5,417 bases of DNA from Thiomonas sp. (GCA_027443745.1 DAIAZB010000171.1:1-5417); one strand, 5' to 3'; counted from the stretch's first letter, positions 1 to 5,380 are shown. Made by a program: numbers and translations. Notes: generated by a model not told the origin, from the sequence alone.

Positions 1-1
1 G

Positions 2-460
2 GGCGCCGTGTTCGTGCGCGAGGGCATTTATGACGCCGTGGTCAACGGCGCCGCCGAGGGGATGGTGGAGTTTTTCCACGGCTACACCTACTCCGGGCAT
101 CCGCTGGCGGTCGCCGCGGCGGCAGCCGCGCAAAAGCTGTACGCCAGCGAAGGCCTGCTCACCCGCGTGCAGCGCGAGGGGCTGGACATGTACTGGGAAA
201 ACGCCGTGCATGGTCTGCGTGACGCACCCCATGTCAAGGACATCCGCAACCTCGGTCTGGTGGCGGGCATCGAGTTGCACTCTCATGCGGATGGCGTGGG
301 TAAGCGCGCCCTTCAAACTTTTCTCAAATGCTTCGAACTCGGCGTACTGGTTCGCTACACCGGCGAAACCATCGCGTTGTCACCACCGCTCATCATCGAA
401 CGGGGGCAGATCGATCAACTCATCGACTCTTTGCGCCGTGCCCTGCGCACACTGGCCTGA
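2..460 (+). CDS. Class III PLP-dependent aminotransferase (omega-amino-acid/beta-alanine:pyruvate type), C-terminal part, 5' truncated by window edge
   Basis: The reading frame is already open at the window edge, and 152 residues are visible before the TGA at 458-460. The visible part matches the small-domain end of omega-amino-acid:pyruvate aminotransferases. FFHGYTYSGHP lies at visible residues 24-34, and in this family the Thr of that motif contacts the PLP phosphate of the partner subunit. IRNLGLVAGIEL follows near 81-92. The C-terminal block VRYTGETIALSPPLIIE (about 117-133) carries the conserved Arg expected to bind the substrate carboxylate. Enzymes of this type transfer an amino group from beta-alanine or other omega-amines to pyruvate in the cytosol. 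Full-length members are about 440-450 residues, so roughly two thirds, including the catalytic Lys that binds PLP, lies upstream of the window. The GTG at position 8 is an internal Val codon, not the start. The family is clear; the exact amino donor is inference. Confidence 0.9.
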   Translation, partial: GAVFVREGIYDAVVNGAAEGMVEFFHGYTYSGHPLAVAAAAAAQKLYASEGLLTRVQREGLDMYWENAVHGLRDAPHVKDIRNLGLVAGIELHSHADGVGKRALQTFLKCFELGVLVRYTGETIALSPPLIIERGQIDQLIDSLRRALRTLA

Positions 461-496
461 AGGGACGTGGCGGTCAATGGAAACTGAAGCGACGCT

Positions 497-534
497 GAAA
501 CACTCCGTGATGGGTGTTTCCGGGGTGTTTTTTT
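497..534 (+). terminator. Rho-independent terminator with two alternative hairpins
   Basis: Thirty-seven bases after the aminotransferase stop, gaaacactc (497-505) can pair with gggtgtttc (512-520) around a 6-nt loop. The same left arm, aaacactccg (498-507), can instead pair with cggggtgttt (521-530), a 10-bp stem with one G-T wobble. That second stem ends in the run of seven T at 528-534, which is canonical terminator geometry. The two right arms are near copies of each other, so the folds exclude one another. It most likely ends the aminotransferase transcript. A regulatory role for the following gene is only speculation. Confidence 0.75.
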
Positions 535-612
535 GATGTTCAGCGCCTAAGATCGAAGCATCAGCGAAGCTGGAAGCCTGCTGAACCGGCTCCGCACCCT
601 TTCAGTTTCTGT

Positions 613-618
613 GAGGAG
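613..618 (+). promoter_or_regulatory. Ribosome binding site that fixes the start at 625
   Basis: GAGGAG stands 6 nt before the ATG at 625. The frame is open back to a GTG at 514, but the upstream residues are not family-like and the GTG lies inside the terminator. This Shine-Dalgarno sequence therefore decides the start. Confidence 0.75.
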
Positions 619-624
619 CCTGCC

Positions 625-1134
625 ATGCGACGCCTTTATTTCCTGGTTCCCGATGCCGCCACGGCCAGCACCATCGTCGATGAGTTGCTGGTGGCGCGTC
701 TTGCCGAGAAGCACATGCATATCATCGCCCGTGACGGCACTGCCCTTGGCAACCTGCCTGAAGCCGGCCTGGCCCAGAAAACCGACCTCATTCCCGCCAT
801 CGAGCGTGGCCTCGGATACGGGGGCGCCACGGGAACCATCGCCGGGTTGATCGCCATTTCGATACCCGGGGTGGCAGTGATTTCGGCCGGTGTCCTGGTG
901 GTGGCGCTGGCCGTGGCTGGCACCGTGGTCGGCGCCTGGGTGAGCAGCATGATCGGCATCAGCATCGAAAGCCCGCGCTTGAAACAGTATGAACAAGCCA
1001 TCCAGGCTGGCCAAATCCTGATGATGCTTGACGTGCCGGTGGCGCGCGTGGACGAGATTCATGCCCTGATCCGTCTGCACCACCCCGATGCCACCCCAGA
1101 GGGCGTCGAACCAGCCATACCGGCATTTCCCTGA
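625..1134 (+). CDS. DUF1269-type small membrane-associated protein
   Basis: This 169-residue protein resembles the DUF1269 group of proteobacterial proteins of unknown function. Residues 1-60 form a soluble region (MRRLYFLVPD at the N-terminus, then EKHMHIIARDG near 28-38) of the kind that looks like a small alpha/beta domain. Residues about 63-115 are a long Gly/Ala/Val-rich hydrophobic stretch with spaced glycines (GYGGATGTIAGLI, then AGTVVGAWVSSMIG), consistent with a helical hairpin in or on the inner membrane. The tail returns to a soluble segment with ILMMLDVPVARVDEI (about 131-145), LIRLHHPDA and a final PAIPAFP. The N-terminal and C-terminal halves flanking the membrane part look related in pattern. 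No catalytic motif is visible and the function is unknown. It has its own strong ribosome binding site and follows a terminator, so it is probably transcribed separately from the aminotransferase. Confidence 0.8.
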   Translation: MRRLYFLVPDAATASTIVDELLVARLAEKHMHIIARDGTALGNLPEAGLAQKTDLIPAIERGLGYGGATGTIAGLIAISIPGVAVISAGVLVVALAVAGTVVGAWVSSMIGISIESPRLKQYEQAIQAGQILMMLDVPVARVDEIHALIRLHHPDATPEGVEPAIPAFP

Positions 1135-1196
1135 GCGTTCATCGGGAGCGCCCGTTCACACCCTGTTGAGCGCGCCAGCCGACATCAGGACTGGCG

Positions 1197-1224
1197 CTGA
1201 CGAGCACCGAGGAGGATCTACACT
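1197..1224 (+). promoter_or_regulatory. Weak sigma70-like promoter candidate upstream of the YecA-family gene
   Basis: CTGACG (1197-1202) and TACACT (1219-1224), separated by 16 nt, each match the consensus at 4 of 6 positions. Transcription would start near 1231 and leave a short leader before the ATG at 1255. It would also exclude the purine-rich GAGGAGGA at 1209-1216 from the mRNA. In GC-rich DNA a match of this quality is not strong evidence. Confidence 0.25.
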
Positions 1225-1254
1225 CGTCTGCCCTCTTGCCTTGACGACCTGAAC

Positions 1255-1962
1255 ATGTCCCGGACATCGACCGCTGAATCTGACACACCCCTCTCGGACA
1301 CGGAACTCGACCGCCTGGAGCAACTGCTCGACAGCGACGACCTGCCCGAAACGGCCATGGATATTTCCATGCTGGACGGGTTTTTCACCGCCTTGCATTC
1401 GGGCCCCAACCTGCTGCCCCCGACCCAGGCGCTGCCGTGGATCTGGGACAGCGAGGAGGGCAAGGCCCAGCCCCGATTCGAAAACCAGAAGCAGGCCGAG
1501 GAGCTGCTGGGCCTGTTGATGCGCTACTGGAACATGCTGGCCACCACCCTGAGCGAGCATCCGGACGATTACGCCCCGCTCATCTATCTGAACGGAGAAG
1601 GCGACGAACAGGAAAGCATCATCGAGGAATGGTGCAGCGGCTACGTGCTGGGTCTGGCGCAAGACCCGCAAGGCTGGGGGCCGATGCTGCAGGAGCCGTC
1701 CGACGAACTCAGCCTCATCATGCTCTACGGCACCGAGGAAGGCTGGGCGCAGCTCGGTGATCAACAACTCGACGACGACGACCATCGTGCCGCCGCCGAC
1801 GCACTGGCTGACTGCGCCATCGCGATCTACGACTACTGGCGTCAGGCCAAAGCACCCCCCATCCGCAATGCCGCCAAGATCGGACGCAACGATCCTTGCC
1901 CCTGCGGCTCTGGCAAGAAGTACAAGCTGTGCCACGGTGCGCCGGCCGCCAACGAACCCTGA
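1255..1962 (+). CDS. UPF0149/YecA-family protein with C-terminal SEC-C zinc-binding motif
   Basis: The product is 235 residues and strongly acidic. The N-terminal domain (about 12-195) carries family hallmarks: [10 protein letters not shown] near 18-27, [13 protein letters not shown] at about 35-47, and [11 protein letters not shown] at about 124-134. A DDDDH-containing linker (173-177) precedes the final helix ending YDYWRQA. The C-terminus has a complete SEC-C motif, [20 protein letters not shown] (209-228). Cys215, Cys217, Cys226 and His227 are the expected zinc ligands, as in the SecA tail that binds SecB and ribosomes. The cellular role of YecA-type proteins is poorly defined; ribosome or nascent-chain association through SEC-C is inferred from SecA and related work. 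No good Shine-Dalgarno sits directly before the ATG; the strong one lies 38 nt upstream. It appears monocistronic and converges on the GNAT gene. Confidence 0.9.
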   Translation: MSRTSTAESDTPLSDTELDRLEQLLDSDDLPETAMDISMLDGFFTALHSGPNLLPPTQALPWIWDSEEGKAQPRFENQKQAEELLGLLMRYWNMLATTLSEHPDDYAPLIYLNGEGDEQESIIEEWCSGYVLGLAQDPQGWGPMLQEPSDELSLIMLYGTEEGWAQLGDQQLDDDDHRAAADALADCAIAIYDYWRQAKAPPIRNAAKIGRNDPCPCGSGKKYKLCHGAPAANEP

Positions 1963-1970
1963 GTCACCAA

Positions 1971-1994
1971 GGTGTGCGCCGCGACGGCGCCACC
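1971..1994. terminator. Hairpin in convergent junction, possible bidirectional terminator
   Basis: ggtgtgcgcc (1971-1980) pairs with ggcgccacc (1986-1994), giving nine base pairs with one bulged T and a 5-nt loop. It lies just past the stop of the YecA-family gene and before the end of the opposing GNAT gene, where a shared terminator is expected. Neither strand has a proper T-tract after the stem, so intrinsic termination is uncertain. It may only stabilise the 3' ends. Confidence 0.35.
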
Positions 1995-2027
1995 AAGCCT
2001 TGCAAGGGCCGCGAGACGTCGTGCGCT

Positions 2028-2555
2028 TCAGACGGCCGCTTCACCGGTGCGCAGCGGTAGTCGCTTTTCCCAGAATGTGGCAGGGCCCTGGGCCGGATTG
2101 AGGGCATAGGGCTTGAAGCCGAATTTGCGATAGCTGGCGATGGCCGGCAGGTTGTGTTCCAGCACTTCCAGTGTGAGTTTGCCGCACCCGCGCGCCATGG
2201 CCTGTGCTTCCAAGGACTCCAGCATGCACGCTGCCAAGCCGTACCCGCGCCGAGCTGGCGCCACATACACATCATGCACGTTGAGCAGTGGGCGTGCCAT
2301 GAAGGTGGAGAAGCCCTCGAAGGCGTTCACCAGACCTACCGCCTGCCCTGGCACCAGGGCGATCACGCCAACGTAGTCGTGGCGCTCGCGCAGCGCCGGA
2401 ATCAAGCGAGCCTCCGCCTCGGGCTCCAGCCCCTTGCCCCCCGTCGCCGCCAGGGCGTAGGCCCGGATCATCGCCAGCACACCTGCTGCGTGGCTGGGGT
2501 TGGACCAATCGACAGCGCAGATTTCGATCATCGTGGATTTGTGGGGGTTGCCCAT
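2028..2555 (-). CDS. GNAT family N-acetyltransferase
   Basis: This is a 175-residue GCN5-related acetyltransferase, expected to move an acetyl group from acetyl-CoA to an amine in the cytosol. The fold is readable. The beta4 strand and acetyl-CoA loop form motif A, VHDVYVAPARRGYGLAACML (93-112), whose RRGYGLA loop fits the R/Q-x-x-G-x-G/A pyrophosphate-binding pattern. Motif B follows as KLTLEVLEHN (126-135) and AIASYRKFGFKPY (138-150), with the Tyr often used as general acid. GLVNAFEGFSTF (74-85) is a recognisable subgroup signature. The acceptor cannot be predicted. Two starts are possible: ATG at 2555 (given here) or ATG at 2531, which begins MIEICAVDW and fits related proteins better. Neither has a clear Shine-Dalgarno. 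It lies 53 nt downstream of the minus-strand SDR and is probably cotranscribed with it. Confidence 0.88.
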   Translation of the reverse strand: MGNPHKSTMIEICAVDWSNPSHAAGVLAMIRAYALAATGGKGLEPEAEARLIPALRERHDYVGVIALVPGQAVGLVNAFEGFSTFMARPLLNVHDVYVAPARRGYGLAACMLESLEAQAMARGCGKLTLEVLEHNLPAIASYRKFGFKPYALNPAQGPATFWEKRLPLRTGEAAV

Positions 2556-2569
2556 CCCAAGGCTTTAGA

Positions 2570-2608
2570 GCCACCGCAAGGGGGCGATGCCCAGGGGTGT
2601 TGCGCGGC
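2570..2608 (-). repeat. Nested inverted repeats in the SDR-GNAT intercistronic gap
   Basis: An outer stem pairs gcc/cgcaa with ttgcg/ggc across positions 2570-2579 and 2600-2608, with a small internal loop. An inner GGGC-gat-GCCC hairpin sits at 2582-2592. The structure fills most of the gap between the SDR stop and the GNAT start. No T-tract follows on the minus strand, so it looks more like an intercistronic mRNA structure than a terminator. It could also be incidental in GC-rich DNA. Confidence 0.3.
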
Positions 2609-3310
2609 TCAAAATCGCTCCACCCAGGGCCGCAGTTCGAGCTCCGATGACCAGGCGCTGCGATCTTGTCGCAGCAGTTGCAGGTAGCTGCGCGCAATGG
2701 CATCGGGGTCGAGCATGGAGTCGGGCGCTCCGCCGGGCTCCTCCCGTCCCGGATTACGGATGACGCCATCGACCACGATATGCGCGACATGAATGCCCTG
2801 GGGCGCGAGCTCGCGCGCCAGGCTTTGCGCCAGGCCGCGCAGCGCGAACTTGCCCATGGCAAAGGCCGCGGAGTGGGCATAGCCCTTGACGCTGGCCGAG
2901 GCGCCGGTGAACAGTAGTGCGCCTTGCCCGCGCGGCAACATGCGCCGCGCGGCTTGCTGCGCAACGAGGAAACCACCGTAGGCGGTGACGGCCAGCGCCT
3001 GCGCCACCGATTGGGCATCGACCTCGGTGATCGGTCCGCGGACTCTGGCGGCAGGGTTGTAGATGACGACATCCGGCGGGGCGCGGAGGGCTTGGTCCAA
3101 CTGCGCGAACAGGGCATCGACCTGGATTGGGTCGCTTGCATCGCAGGCCAGCGCCATCGCGTCCAATGCCTGTGTCAAAGGCGCGAGTTTGCCGGGGTTG
3201 CGTGCCGCCATGGCAATGCGATAACCGCCCTCTCGGCTGAGTACGCGGGCGAGCGAGGCACTGAGGCCGTCGCCGGCCCCCACGATCAGGGCACTTGGCT
3301 TCATCGGCAT
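2609..3310 (-). CDS. Atypical short-chain dehydrogenase/reductase lacking the catalytic Tyr
   Basis: The product is a 233-residue Rossmann-fold SDR. The cofactor loop is LIVGAGDGLSASLA (8-21), matching the GxxxGxG pattern in weakened form because the last Gly is Ser-Ala-Ser. AMAARNPGKL (33-42) follows beta2, and an Arg there hints at NADP. IYNPAARVRGPI (83-94) replaces the usual NNAG. LLFTGASASVKG (132-143) supplies a Ser near the catalytic position. The YxxxK motif reads FAMGK (150-154), so Lys is kept but Tyr is Phe. The downstream helix ALRGLAQSLARELAPQGIHV is fully SDR-like. I chose the ATG at 3310 because the Rossmann strand begins at once; the frame is open further up to a TTG at 3412, and the ATG at 3304 is also possible. 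No good Shine-Dalgarno is seen. It precedes the GNAT gene. Substrate and activity are unknown. Confidence 0.85.
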   Translation of the reverse strand: MPMKPSALIVGAGDGLSASLARVLSREGGYRIAMAARNPGKLAPLTQALDAMALACDASDPIQVDALFAQLDQALRAPPDVVIYNPAARVRGPITEVDAQSVAQALAVTAYGGFLVAQQAARRMLPRGQGALLFTGASASVKGYAHSAAFAMGKFALRGLAQSLARELAPQGIHVAHIVVDGVIRNPGREEPGGAPDSMLDPDAIARSYLQLLRQDRSAWSSELELRPWVERF

Positions 3311-3361
3311 GGTCAAGGCGACTGGGTGCGCGTCTGGTTCGAGAAACGCGTTGACTTTAGC

Positions 3362-3371
3362 CGATGCATCG
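3362..3371. promoter_or_regulatory. Perfect 10-bp palindrome in the divergent intergenic region
   Basis: cgatgcatcg is perfectly self-complementary and lies among the 181 bp (3311-3491) between the two divergent SDR starts. That is where an operator for a dimeric regulator could sit. A TTGACT hexamer at 3351-3356 lies beside it but has no good -10 partner. No regulator gene is adjacent. A 10-bp palindrome can easily occur by chance, so this is only a pointer. I see no convincing promoter or small gene elsewhere in this gap. Confidence 0.2.
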
Positions 3372-3481
3372 ACAGGCCGCACAGAGACGTGAAAAGATGC
3401 CTGGCACGGCAAGGTTCAGCACATGCTGCCTGCAGCCCACGGCGTACCGCTCGACAATCGAGGACGACGTTCATTCAACTC

Positions 3482-3485
3482 GGAG
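3482..3485 (+). promoter_or_regulatory. Ribosome binding site that fixes the SDR start at 3492
   Basis: GGAG stands 6 nt before the ATG at 3492. The frame is open upstream to an ATG at 3423, but those 23 residues are not SDR-like and that ATG has no ribosome binding site. Confidence 0.65.
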
Positions 3486-3491
3486 TTCAGC

Positions 3492-4271
3492 ATGTCTGCA
3501 CCATCCGCTTCTTTCAATCTGGCCCCGGCCGGCGTTGCCGGCCGCGTTGCCCTCGTCACTGGTGCCTCGTCCGGCATCGGCGAAGCCACCGCCCTGCTGC
3601 TGGCACAGGCCGGGGCACGCATCGCCATCTGCGCCCGCCGCGCCGACAGGCTCGAGGCGCTTGCCGCCAAGCTGCGTGCACTGGCCGCCGATGTGCTGGT
3701 GCTGCCCGCCGATCTCGCGGACCTGCAGGCCGCGCAACAGATGGTGCGTAACGCCGAGGCCCACTTCGGCCGGCTCGACCTGCTGGTGAACAACGCCGGA
3801 GTGATGTACCTGGAGCCCATCGACACAGCCGATCTGGCACGCTGGCAGCACATGACGCAGCTCAACGTGCTGAGCCTCATCGCAACCTGCCAGGCAGCCC
3901 TGCCCGGCATGCGTGCGCGCAGGGACGGACACATCATCAACATCGCATCCACCGCAGGGCGCCAGGCCAACCCGAACGCAGGTGGCTATTCGGCGACGAA
4001 ATGGGGTGTGGTGGGCTTCAGCGAGTCGCTCCGGCGCGAAGCCTACAAAGACAATATCCGCGTGACGGTGATCGAGCCCGGCGTGGTGGAAACCGAGTTG
4101 CGCGAGCACATCGCCCACGGCCCAACGCAAGCCGCCCTCAACGCCTGGGCAGATGGCATGCGCCAGTTGCAAAGCGCCGACATCGCCCGCACCATCGTGT
4201 TCTGCGCCGGTCAACCGGCGCATGTGAACATCAACGAAATCCTGATGCGCCCGACCGACCAGGAGCGCTGA
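3492..4271 (+). CDS. Canonical NADP-type short-chain dehydrogenase/reductase (YdfG-like classical SDR)
   Basis: This 259-residue classical SDR has every hallmark. TGASSGIG (23-30) binds the dinucleotide. CARRADRL (47-54) after beta2 has paired Arg residues that favour NADP(H). NNAG is at 100-103, and the helix-4 Asn is at 125 (QLNVLS). The catalytic residues are Ser153 in INIASTAG, then Tyr166 and Lys170 in YSATK. EPGVVETEL (195-203) is the post-catalytic PG motif. The ending, AHVNINEILMRPT (243-255), is typical of YdfG-like and related proteobacterial SDRs that reduce carbonyls or oxidise hydroxyls of small substrates. The substrate here is unknown. A good ribosome binding site supports the chosen start. 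The stop is 28 nt before the ABM-like gene on the same strand, so the two are likely an operon. It diverges from the Tyr-less SDR, to which it is only distantly similar. Confidence 0.93.
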   Translation: MSAPSASFNLAPAGVAGRVALVTGASSGIGEATALLLAQAGARIAICARRADRLEALAAKLRALAADVLVLPADLADLQAAQQMVRNAEAHFGRLDLLVNNAGVMYLEPIDTADLARWQHMTQLNVLSLIATCQAALPGMRARRDGHIINIASTAGRQANPNAGGYSATKWGVVGFSESLRREAYKDNIRVTVIEPGVVETELREHIAHGPTQAALNAWADGMRQLQSADIARTIVFCAGQPAHVNINEILMRPTDQER

Positions 4272-4299
4272 ACGCTCGCCCCAACCCAGGAAACCAGCC

Positions 4300-4617
4300 A
4301 TGATTCTCGAACTTGCCGACATCCGCATCCAGCCTGGCCGCCAGGCCGAATTCGACATCGCCATCGTGCGCGGCGTCGAAACCGTCATTGCCCATGCCAA
4401 GGGCTTTTGCGGCTACAAGATCAACAAGGGTGTGGAGAGCCCCGAGCGCTATCTGCTGATGATTTTCTGGGACACGCTGGAGGACCACACAGTAGGCTTT
4501 CGCCAATCGAAAGCCTTCACCGCATGGCGCGACATCGTCGGTCCGTTCTTCGCCGCAGCGCCGCAAGTCGAGCACTACACCCTGCTCACCAAGTCGACTG
4601 AAACCGCGAATGACTGA
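4300..4617 (+). CDS. ABM-fold small monooxygenase-like protein
   Basis: This 105-residue protein looks like the antibiotic biosynthesis monooxygenase (ABM) superfamily, a dimeric ferredoxin-like alpha/beta barrel. The order fits one such domain. A first strand, MILELADIRIQPG (1-13), is followed by a helix, AEFDIAIVRGVETVIAHA (16-33). Then come GFCGYKINKGVESPERYLLM (35-54), the WDTLEDHTVGFRQS signature (57-70), a second helix, and a last strand, VEHYTLL (89-95). Members include cofactor-free oxygenases acting on quinols and polyketides, but many are uncharacterised, and activity cannot be assumed. AGGAAA at 4288-4293 serves as the ribosome binding site. The 28-nt gap after the upstream SDR argues for cotranscription and perhaps a shared redox pathway; that link is inference. 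Confidence 0.87.
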   Translation: MILELADIRIQPGRQAEFDIAIVRGVETVIAHAKGFCGYKINKGVESPERYLLMIFWDTLEDHTVGFRQSKAFTAWRDIVGPFFAAAPQVEHYTLLTKSTETAND

Positions 4618-4690
4618 TCGCCATGCCGTTGCTTCGCCAAGCGGGCGGGCATCGGGCCCAGCAGTTCATGGCCCTTCGCAGGAATGAACC

Positions 4691-4696
4691 TATCAT
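4691..4696 (+). promoter_or_regulatory. Possible -10 hexamer close to the hemolysin III start
   Basis: TATCAT matches the -10 consensus at 5 of 6 positions and lies in the only AT-rich patch of the gap. Transcription would begin at about 4703, essentially at the ATG at 4704, giving a leaderless mRNA. No good -35 is present at 16-18 nt spacing, which keeps confidence low. Confidence 0.25.
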
Positions 4697-4703
4697 TTGC
4701 TGC

Positions 4704-5366
4704 ATGGCACAACATCACTCGATTTCTGCGGTTTCGCGTGCTCAAACTCCCGGCGAGGAGATCGCCAACAGCCTGAGCCACGGCCTGGGTCTGGCGCTGG
4801 CCATCGCTGCGCTTCCGATCCTCGTCGTTCATTTTGCCGAGTTGGGAAGCGCGACAACACTTGTCGGCGGCATCATCTTCGGCAGCACTGCCATCCTGCT
4901 TTACCTCGTCTCCACGCTCTATCACGCCCTGCCTCAGAAGCGCATCAAAGGCGTATTGCAGGTCGTCGATCATGTGGCCATTTACCTGTTCATTGCCGGT
5001 ACTTACACCCCCTTCACCCTGGGTGTGCTGCACGGCGTCTGGGGCTGGACCCTGTTCGGCCTGATCTGGGCCCTGGCCCTGGCAGGTCTGTTTTTCAAAG
5101 CCTTGGGTGGCACGCGTTTCCCCCGCCTATCCACCTTCCTTTACCTCGCCATGGGCTGGGTGGTGCTGATCGCCATACGCCCGCTCTGGGTCGATATGCC
5201 GGCGCCGGGCCTGGCGCTACTGCTGGCAGGCGGGGTGTCCTACACACTCGGCGTGGTGTTTTTCCTGCTCGACGAGAAAGTTCCCTACACGCATTTCATC
5301 TGGCATCTGTTCGTGCTCGCCGGCACCGTGTTCCATTTCTTCGCGGTGCTGCTGTACGCGGCCTGA
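4704..5366 (+). CDS. Hemolysin III / PAQR-like seven-TM membrane protein
   Basis: This 220-residue integral membrane protein belongs to the hemolysin III (YqfA-like, PAQR/CREST) family. About seven hydrophobic helices can be read, beginning near residues 23, 50, 87, 112, 142, 168 and 197. Conserved polar residues sit where the family keeps its putative metal site: SLSHGLG (23-29), SxxxH in STLYH (70-74), DHVAIYLFIAGTYTPF (89-104), and HFIWHLFVLAGTVFHFF (197-213) with His197, His201 and His211. The family name comes from a Bacillus cereus hemolysin; the bacterial function is unsettled, and metal-dependent hydrolase activity is proposed from PAQR receptors. The ATG at 4704 gives the family's usual length. 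The frame extends to 4623, but those residues are not family-like. No Shine-Dalgarno is properly spaced; an AGGAA lies about 19 nt upstream. It follows the ABM-like gene by 86 nt and may be separately transcribed. Confidence 0.9.
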   Translation: MAQHHSISAVSRAQTPGEEIANSLSHGLGLALAIAALPILVVHFAELGSATTLVGGIIFGSTAILLYLVSTLYHALPQKRIKGVLQVVDHVAIYLFIAGTYTPFTLGVLHGVWGWTLFGLIWALALAGLFFKALGGTRFPRLSTFLYLAMGWVVLIAIRPLWVDMPAPGLALLLAGGVSYTLGVVFFLLDEKVPYTHFIWHLFVLAGTVFHFFAVLLYAA

Positions 5367-5380
5367 TGGGCGATCAGGCC
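5360..5380 (+). terminator. Strong hairpin overlapping the hemolysin III stop codon
   Basis: GGCCTGAT (5360-5367) pairs perfectly with ATCAGGCC (5373-5380) around the 5-nt loop gggcg. Three further pairs (5355-5357 with 5382-5384) are possible beyond a small internal loop. The TGA stop at 5364-5366 lies inside the left arm. No T-tract follows, so it is at best a non-canonical terminator or a 3'-end stabiliser. The last bases of the window, to 5417, hold nothing else recognisable. Confidence 0.4.

Noticed and set aside
555..577. Three gaagc repeats upstream of the DUF1269-type gene
   Set aside because: They are five-base units at irregular spacing (11 and 7 nt), which is not better than chance.
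1172..1197. Inverted repeat gcgccag/ctggcgc with a 12-nt loop between the DUF1269-type and YecA-family genes
   Set aside because: The stem is only 7 bp with a long loop and no T-tract. It is too weak to call a terminator.
1156..1935. 259-codon open frame on the minus strand across the YecA-family gene
   Set aside because: It is antisense to a clearly recognisable protein with intact family motifs. Its translation is low-complexity, rich in Gln, Val and Ala, and matches no family. It is a shadow of GC-rich codon use.
1998..2007. Perfect palindrome ccttgcaagg just after the convergent hairpin
   Set aside because: It is short, lies in a convergent junction where an operator is unlikely, and has no T-tract to make it a terminator.
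2027..2036. TTCAGACGGC, the reverse complement of the Neisseria 10-mer DNA uptake sequence
   Set aside because: It occurs once, at the stop codon of the GNAT gene, where the codons Ala-Val-stop explain it. I noticed no other copy, the surrounding gene set does not look neisserial, and one chance hit in GC-rich DNA is plausible. A genome-wide count of the motif would settle it.
2272..3141. 289-codon minus-strand frame overlapping both the SDR and GNAT genes
   Set aside because: It runs out of frame through two recognisable genes and is rich in Arg, Ser and Pro, so it is a frame shadow. I considered an SDR-GNAT fusion by frameshift, but each gene has its own intact start and stop.
2924..3751. 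275-codon plus-strand frame spanning the divergent SDR promoter region
   Set aside because: It is antisense to one SDR and out of frame with the other, with no recognisable domain. The intergenic part shows no coding signal of its own.
3471..4400. 309-codon open frame on the minus strand across the canonical SDR
   Set aside because: It is antisense to a complete SDR with every catalytic motif. The composition (Cys, His and Gly rich, with no fold motif) is typical of an antisense shadow.
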